Below are positions 59,241 to 64,000 of a DNA stretch of 64,000 nt, piece after piece. The position numbers were made by a program, and so were the translations under genes. The notes under the pieces are model-generated. The model saw only the letters and a program-made list of their open reading frames with translations, had not been told where the DNA came from and made no database searches. Within the stretch, counting starts at the first letter, position 1; each line of letters opens with the position of its first letter. The stretch comes from Klebsiella pneumoniae (lineage in GTDB: Bacteria; Pseudomonadota; Gammaproteobacteria; Enterobacterales; Enterobacteriaceae), in the NCBI RefSeq assembly GCF_000742135.1, contig NZ_KN046818.1:868841-932840 (forward strand), read 5' to 3'.

Positions 59241-59834
59241 TCAGGCTTCGTAGTAATTATAGATGCCAGCGGCCATCACCAGCTGTGAGGCGACCTCATA
59301 CGCTTTCTCGCGCCCCACCAGCAGATCGATCATTTTCAGGGCGAAATCAATCGAAGTCCCCGGACCCTGGCTGGTTAACAGATTCACCCGCGGATCCCAG
59401 ACCACTCTTTTATCCTGCCACTGCTCGGCGGGGATATGTTCCTTCAACGCCGGAAAACCGGTCATGTTGCCGATCGGGAACAGATTATGGGGTACCAGCA
59501 CGGTCGCCGGGGCGGCGCAGATGGCGGCCACAATGCGCCCAGAGAGATGAAACTGGCGGACGGTTTCCACCAGTAGCGTGCTGTCGCGGAAGCACTCTGC
59601 GCCCTTGATACCGCCCGGGAGGACGATGATATCGAAATCACCATCGGCCACCTCGACCAGCGGCGCATCCGCCAGCAGTTTGACGCCGCGCGAACAGACG
59701 ATGGTCAGGCTGCCGTCGCTGGCGACGCTGGCGGTGGTCACCTTTACTCCGCCGCGGACCAGCAGGTCGATAGTGGTGACCGCTTCGGTCTCTTCGCTAC
59801 CAGGGGCGAGGCAAATCAGTGCCGACGCGCTCAT
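59241..59834 (-). CDS. yajL: DJ-1/PfpI-family protein deglycase/chaperone YajL
   Basis: A 197-residue DJ-1 superfamily protein, a homologue of human PARK7 involved in oxidative-stress protection; deglycase activity has been reported and disputed. The reactive Cys is in the nucleophile elbow [11 protein letters not shown] (about residue 106) and the Glu in [17 protein letters not shown] 59834 is preferred: AAGGAG is 7 nt upstream, whereas the ATG two codons earlier (59840) is too close to it. It begins within the panE 3' end, overlapping by 38 bases. Confidence 0.93.
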   Translation of the reverse strand: MSASALICLAPGSEETEAVTTIDLLVRGGVKVTTASVASDGSLTIVCSRGVKLLADAPLVEVADGDFDIIVLPGGIKGAECFRDSTLLVETVRQFHLSGRIVAAICAAPATVLVPHNLFPIGNMTGFPALKEHIPAEQWQDKRVVWDPRVNLLTSQGPGTSIDFALKMIDLLVGREKAYEVASQLVMAAGIYNYYEA

Positions 59835-60708
59835 ATTCATTCTCCTTACGCTTGATCAATTCAAATAAGCGGGCGTTTTCCGGTACGGCGACGCCGTGGG
59901 CGCGGGCGCGGTTGAGCAGAAAACCGGTGATGTAGTCGATCTCTGTATGCCGCTGGGCGCGAACGTCCTGCAGCATGGAAGAGATATTTTCTGCCGTACT
60001 TTCAATTACCTGTTCGACATAAAATAGCAGGTTTTCCGCCGAGGTATGAATACCTTCGCGCTCCATCACCGCCGCCACCTCGCGACAAATGGCCGCAACT
60101 TCCTGCGTATAGTCGCGCAGATCGCCGTTTTTACACCCTTTGAGCGCGGTCAGAGGGTTAATCACACAGTTAACCGCCAGCTTGCGCCAGATGGCCGAGT
60201 GGATATTGTTATGCCAGGCGACATCCGGCAGCACGCTCTGCAGAACTTCTGCGAGATAGCTGTAGTCCCCCTCGTAGCTTTTTGCCGGTCCGATATGCGT
60301 GGTGCCCTGGGCAACGTGGATGATGACATTCCCATCGCGCCGCGCCGCCTGGGTCGTGGAGGCCAGCAGCAACGGCTGTTTCACGCCGCGCAGCTCCTCG
60401 ACGGTGCCCATGCCATTATGTACCAGCAAAATTGGCGTGGTGTCCGGCAGGATCCCGGCCAGGTGCTTTACCGCATTCGACACCTGCCAGGCCTTTAAGG
60501 TGACGATCAGCAGCTCGCTGCTGGCGAGAAAATCGGGGTCGTTGGCCGTCAGCGATTCGTTGAACACTGAGCCATCGGTTTCAATGACGTTGACGCTACA
60601 GAATGGCTGCGGTACGCGCAGCCAGCCCTGGACTTCATGTCCCTGTTTGTACAACGCGGTCAGCCATAGTTGTCCCAGCGCACCGCATCCCAGTACGGTT
60701 ACTTTCAT
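59797..60708 (-). CDS. panE: 2-dehydropantoate 2-reductase
   Basis: A 303-residue NADPH enzyme that reduces ketopantoate to pantoate for coenzyme A. Cofactor motif [14 protein letters not shown], then LVTLKAWQV and the catalytic Lys in [16 protein letters not shown] (about residue 176); substrate residues follow in [21 protein letters not shown]. Same length as E. coli PanE. The stop lies 38 bases inside the yajL frame, so the two genes are likely coupled. Confidence 0.95.
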   Translation of the reverse strand: MKVTVLGCGALGQLWLTALYKQGHEVQGWLRVPQPFCSVNVIETDGSVFNESLTANDPDFLASSELLIVTLKAWQVSNAVKHLAGILPDTTPILLVHNGMGTVEELRGVKQPLLLASTTQAARRDGNVIIHVAQGTTHIGPAKSYEGDYSYLAEVLQSVLPDVAWHNNIHSAIWRKLAVNCVINPLTALKGCKNGDLRDYTQEVAAICREVAAVMEREGIHTSAENLLFYVEQVIESTAENISSMLQDVRAQRHTEIDYITGFLLNRARAHGVAVPENARLFELIKRKENEYERVGTDLPRPW

Positions 60709-60899
60709 TGTTCCTCCTCATCTGCCGCTATCCCAGGCGCTGATGGCTAAAGTCTATCTCGTCGCTTTTCGCATCGTCGGACATCACGGGGAAAATAGCG
60801 CGAGCGTTGCGTAATCAGCTAAGCTTCCGGGATAACAAGTTGAGTTATGCCGCGTTGCAGGTATTATGCAACGCAAAAGAAACGGAAGGAGAGGAAAAG

Positions 60900-61391
60900 A
60901 TGCCATCTTTCGATATTGTCTCTGAAGTTGATCTTCAGGAAGCCCGTAACGCGGTGGACAACGCGAGCCGCGAAGTCGAGTCGCGTTTTGATTTTCGTGG
61001 CGTTGAAGCCACTTTTGAATTAAACGACGCCAACAAGACCATTAAAGTGCTGAGCGAGTCTGACTTCCAGGTGAACCAGCTGCTGGATATCCTGCGCGCC
61101 AAGCTGCTCAAGCGCGGCATTGAAGGCACCTCCCTCGACGTACCGGAAGATATCGTGCACAGCGGTAAAACCTGGTTTGTTGAAGCGAAGCTGAAGCAGG
61201 GCATTGAAAGCGCGGTGCAGAAGAAGATCGTTAAACTGATCAAAGACAGCAAGCTGAAAGTGCAGGCCCAGATTCAGGGCGAAGAGATCCGCGTGACCGG
61301 TAAGTCCCGCGACGATCTGCAGTCGGTGATGGCGCTGGTGCGCGGTGGCGATCTGGGACAGCCGTTCCAGTTCAAAAACTTCCGCGACTAA
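60900..61391 (+). CDS. yajQ: Nucleotide-binding protein YajQ
   Basis: A 163-residue UPF0234 protein with two RNP-like domains. YajQ relatives bind nucleotides, tRNA or cyclic di-GMP in other bacteria. Conserved parts: [18 protein letters not shown] at the start and [19 protein letters not shown] 60900 has GGAGAGG upstream; the frame is open 31 codons earlier without support. Divergent from panE and followed by a strong terminator. Confidence 0.95.
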   Translation: MPSFDIVSEVDLQEARNAVDNASREVESRFDFRGVEATFELNDANKTIKVLSESDFQVNQLLDILRAKLLKRGIEGTSLDVPEDIVHSGKTWFVEAKLKQGIESAVQKKIVKLIKDSKLKVQAQIQGEEIRVTGKSRDDLQSVMALVRGGDLGQPFQFKNFRD

Positions 61392-61408
61392 GGCGGCGGG
61401 CAGACAGC

Positions 61409-61437
61409 AAAAAGCGGGGAATTCCCCGCTTTTTTTA
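61409..61437. terminator. Bidirectional terminator between yajQ and yajR
   Basis: A perfect palindrome: AAAAAGCGGGGAA pairs with TTCCCCGCTTTTT, giving T-runs on both strands. It serves convergent yajQ and yajR and touches the yajR stop codon. Confidence 0.93.
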
Positions 61438-62799
61438 TACCCCTTTGATGAGCTGCTCTATCTCGAAGCGGTTGGTGACCTTGCTGTCGATTTTGATATA
61501 CACCGAACGCTCCTCGGGTACCACCAGCGCCTGATGAACCCCGCTGGCGCTCAGCAGACGCGCCTGCAGCGCGCTGTCGACCACCACGCCGTCCGGCACC
61601 TCCACCCGCAGGCTGCTGACGTACGGCGGCTCGCTCATGGTGCTGGCCACCAGCAGCCACAGCATCGCCAGCAGGGCGCCCAGCAGAAACACGGTTTGCG
61701 AATCAAAGAAACCATCGACCCAGCCGCCAAGCGCGCCGCCAATCGCCACGCCGAGAAACTGGCTGGTGGAGTAGACGCCCATCGCGGTGCCTTTGTAGCC
61801 CGCCGGAGACTCCTTGCTAATTAGCGACGGCAGCAGCGCTTCCAGCAGGTTAAACGCCAGGAAGAAGAGCTGAACGCCCGCCACCAGCTCCCAGAAGTAG
61901 CCTCCGGCGCCCCAGAGGACAATTTCCGCAATCAGCAGGATGGCGACGCAGAGCAGGAAGACGCGCTTCATCTTGCGCTTCACTTCGGCGTAGATGATAA
62001 ACGGCACCACCGAGATGAACGAGATAACCATGGTGACCAGGTAAATCTTCCAGTGCTCGGCGGCCGGGAAGCCGGCGGCCTCCAGTTGTCCGGGCAGGGC
62101 GACAAAAGTGGACATCAGCATAATGTGCAGGCACATGATGCCAAAGTTAAGCTTCAGCAGGCGCGGCTCCGCCAGCACCTTGCTAAAGCAGCCCTTCACC
62201 ATCCCGGATTCGCGGTTAAGGACATGGTTATGGCTGTTGGGCACCACCCACAGGGTGAGCAGGATGCCGACGGTCGCCAGGATGGCGATCATCCAGAACA
62301 GCGCGTGCAGACCCAGCTGGTGGGTGACAATCGGCCCCAGCACCATGGCGATGGCGAAGGTGACGCCGAAGCTGACGCCGATAAAGGCCATCGCTTTGGT
62401 GCGGTTCTGTTCGCGGGTGAGATCGGACAGCAGGGCCATAACCGCGGCGGCGATGGCGCCGGAGCCCTGCAGGGCGCGGCCAAGAATGATGCCCCAGATG
62501 GAGTCGGTGAGCGCGGCGATGACGCTGCCGAGCACGAAGATAAGCAGGCCGCCGACGATCAATGGCTTACGGCCAATACGGTCAGATAACAGTCCGAAGG
62601 GGATCTGGAACACCGCCTGCGCCAGGCCGTAGATACCGATCGCCAGGCCAATCAGCGCTTCACTGGCACCCTGCAACGCCATGCCATACGTGGTCAGAAC
62701 CGGCAGGACCATAAACATGCCAAGCATACGCAGGGAGAATACTGTCCCCAAACCCCAGGTCGCGCGCAGTTCCCCTGGCGTCATTTTGTTATCGTTCAT
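61435..62799 (-). CDS. yajR: MFS transporter YajR
   Basis: A 454-residue, 12-helix major facilitator with a C-terminal cytoplasmic YAM domain (about residues 390-454, PYVSSLRVEVPDG...VYIKIDSKVTNRFEIEQL), which separates YajR from other drug-proton antiporters. Loop motif GLLSDRIGRKPLIVGG is present. ATG 62799 has GAGG 5 nt upstream; the GTG two codons earlier overlaps that site and is rejected. Substrate unknown. Confidence 0.94.
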   Translation of the reverse strand: MNDNKMTPGELRATWGLGTVFSLRMLGMFMVLPVLTTYGMALQGASEALIGLAIGIYGLAQAVFQIPFGLLSDRIGRKPLIVGGLLIFVLGSVIAALTDSIWGIILGRALQGSGAIAAAVMALLSDLTREQNRTKAMAFIGVSFGVTFAIAMVLGPIVTHQLGLHALFWMIAILATVGILLTLWVVPNSHNHVLNRESGMVKGCFSKVLAEPRLLKLNFGIMCLHIMLMSTFVALPGQLEAAGFPAAEHWKIYLVTMVISFISVVPFIIYAEVKRKMKRVFLLCVAILLIAEIVLWGAGGYFWELVAGVQLFFLAFNLLEALLPSLISKESPAGYKGTAMGVYSTSQFLGVAIGGALGGWVDGFFDSQTVFLLGALLAMLWLLVASTMSEPPYVSSLRVEVPDGVVVDSALQARLLSASGVHQALVVPEERSVYIKIDSKVTNRFEIEQLIKGV

Positions 62800-62923
62800 T
62801 ACCACCTCAATATAAAAACTGCGCCTAGTGTAGCGGCGGGGGGTAAGAAGCGTAAATAAATGTTTGTTTAACAGATATTACGGGGCTGTTGCGCGATGCG
62901 ACAAGTTGGTAAAAATCAATAAA

Positions 62924-62946
62924 CCAGTGGAGGGGGACTCCACTGG
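62924..62946 (-). terminator. Hairpin after the oxidoreductase gene
   Basis: CCAGTGGAG (62924-62932) pairs with CTCCACTGG (62938-62946), 9 bp, 5-nt loop, 12 nt downstream of the minus-strand stop. On the minus strand it is followed by TTTATTGATTTTT, a plausible T-rich tail. Confidence 0.75.
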
Positions 62947-62958
62947 CGAGGGGGAAAA

Positions 62959-64000
62959 TTAAGGTAAAGTAAAGTCAACCCACTGGCTGCCAGCGTCAGC
63001 CGATTTGACGCACTGCTCTACCCAATAGACGCCGTGCAGCCCGGCTTCGACGTCCGGATACCAGAAGTCTTGCAGGAAGGCGCGATCGTCGCGGTCCGTG
63101 GCGTCAATCGCCTGCGCATAGCGGCGATAGAGGTTGGCCCAGGCTTCGAACAGCCCTTCCGGATGGCCGCCGCCAATGCGGTCATCCGCCAGCGCGTTCG
63201 GCGACAGGTAGGGCATTCCACGTTCCAGAATGCGCGCCGGCTCGCCCTGCACCTCATAGCTGAGCTGGTTAGGATGCTCATCCCACCATTCGATGCTTGC
63301 TTTTTCGCCGACGATGCGCACTTTTTGCGAGTGCATGGCGCCGCTGTTGACCGCGCTGGTCCACATCGAGCCAACCGCGCCGTTGTCATATTCCATCAGG
63401 ACAAAGGCGTTATCTTCCAGCGGCGCGCGGGAGGGAACAAAGCTCTGACGGGAGCACATCAGCCGTTTGATATTGAGCTGCGGCGCCATGGTCTCGGCGA
63501 CAAACAGCGGATGGGTGGCCAGATCCCCAAGCACATAGCTGGGCCCGGCAAACTTCGGCGTTACTCGCCAGCGGGTGGATTCTGCCTGCAGCTCGACGGC
63601 CTGGTTATGGAAGCCGTGGGCGAATTGCATGTTAACGATGCGGATCTCGCCGAGCAGTCCATCGGCAATCATCTGCCGCGCCTGCTGGATCATCTGATAG
63701 CCGGCATAGCCGTAGGTGACGCCGACGATTTTGTTCTGTTTTTTGCTCAGATCCACCAGCTCGCGCGCCTCTTCGGCGGTAAAGCAGAGGGGCTTTTCGC
63801 AGATAACGTGGAGTCCCGCCTCCAGCGCCGCTTTGGTGATGGCGAAATGGGTATTGTTCGGGGTGGTGACCGAGACGACCTCGATCCCGTCAGGGCGCTG
63901 CGCCTCTTCGCGAAACAGGGTCTGGTAGTCGGCGTAGCAGCGCTCCGGCGCGATGCCCAGTTGCTCACCGAACGCGCGCCCGCGCTCGGCATCGACGTCA
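62959..64000 (-). CDS. Gfo/Idh/MocA-family oxidoreductase, N-terminus cut off
   Basis: Partial: the frame stays open to the right edge, so the start lies beyond it; 347 codons are visible. The family reduces or oxidises sugars and inositols with NAD(P). The sequence VSVTTPNNTHFAITKAALEAG and HVICEKPLCF contains the EKP motif with its Lys; the C-terminal substrate domain follows. An internal GTG at 63756 is not the start, because these motifs lie upstream. The Rossmann GxGxxG should be outside the window. Substrate unknown. Confidence 0.9.
   Translation of the reverse strand, partial: DVDAERGRAFGEQLGIAPERCYADYQTLFREEAQRPDGIEVVSVTTPNNTHFAITKAALEAGLHVICEKPLCFTAEEARELVDLSKKQNKIVGVTYGYAGYQMIQQARQMIADGLLGEIRIVNMQFAHGFHNQAVELQAESTRWRVTPKFAGPSYVLGDLATHPLFVAETMAPQLNIKRLMCSRQSFVPSRAPLEDNAFVLMEYDNGAVGSMWTSAVNSGAMHSQKVRIVGEKASIEWWDEHPNQLSYEVQGEPARILERGMPYLSPNALADDRIGGGHPEGLFEAWANLYRRYAQAIDATDRDDRAFLQDFWYPDVEAGLHGVYWVEQCVKSADAGSQWVDFTLP

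Overview
The window reads as chromosomal DNA of an enterobacterium, most likely Klebsiella (K. pneumoniae complex). It is GC-rich and densely coded. Its gene order follows the E. coli hemB-ampH-sbmA-ddlA-phoA-proC-aroL-sbcCD-phoBR-brnQ-malZ-queA-tgt-secDF-tsx-rib-nusB-dxs-thiI-yajR stretch almost gene for gene, with insertions and gaps. The species is inferred from remembered protein families and synteny; no search was run.

1-12 kb: hemB (cut by the window edge), ampH, a cysteine hydrolase not in the E. coli order, the peptide importer gene sbmA with yaiW, small membrane proteins yaiY and yaiZ, ddlA, an extensin-like putative peptidase, an MdtG-like MFS pump, iraP, then phosphate-starvation genes phoA (GTG start, Pho box) and psiF, then proC. 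The E. coli gene dgcC is missing between psiF and proC. 12-25 kb: yaiI, a DUF2076 gene, aroL-yaiA-aroM (TyrR boxes), ppnP, rdgC, mak, sbcC/sbcD and phoB/phoR (Pho box). araJ is absent; a perfect 46-bp palindrome lies between mak and sbcC. 25-30 kb: brnQ, proY and malZ.

29.7-39.2 kb is the main accessory block, inserted between malZ and acpH. One half is a LysR regulator divergent from an isochorismatase-fold hydrolase, a membrane-anchored ABM-domain protein and a large YtcJ-like amidohydrolase with an unusual Cys/His-rich tail; an ERIC-like repeat sits inside this run. The other half, on the minus strand, is a five-gene sugar operon: ascorbate-family PTS IIA, IIB and IIC followed by a PfkB kinase and a class II aldolase. 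A 2-Cys peroxiredoxin closes the block.

39.3-64 kb is core genome: acpH; queA-tgt-yajC-secD-secF (queuosine tRNA modification and Sec accessory complex); a VOC protein with a WYL regulator; tsx with CRP-like sites; yajI; nrdR-ribD-ribE-nusB-thiL-pgpA (riboflavin, thiamine, phosphatidylglycerol); the minus-strand run xseB-ispA-dxs-yajO (isoprenoid precursors), where the yajO ribosome site lies in a hairpin; thiI; panE-yajL-SRPBCC; yajQ; yajR; and a Gfo/Idh/MocA oxidoreductase cut by the right edge.

The start codons given below were often moved inward from the longest open frame, using ribosome-site spacing and the known family N-terminus.
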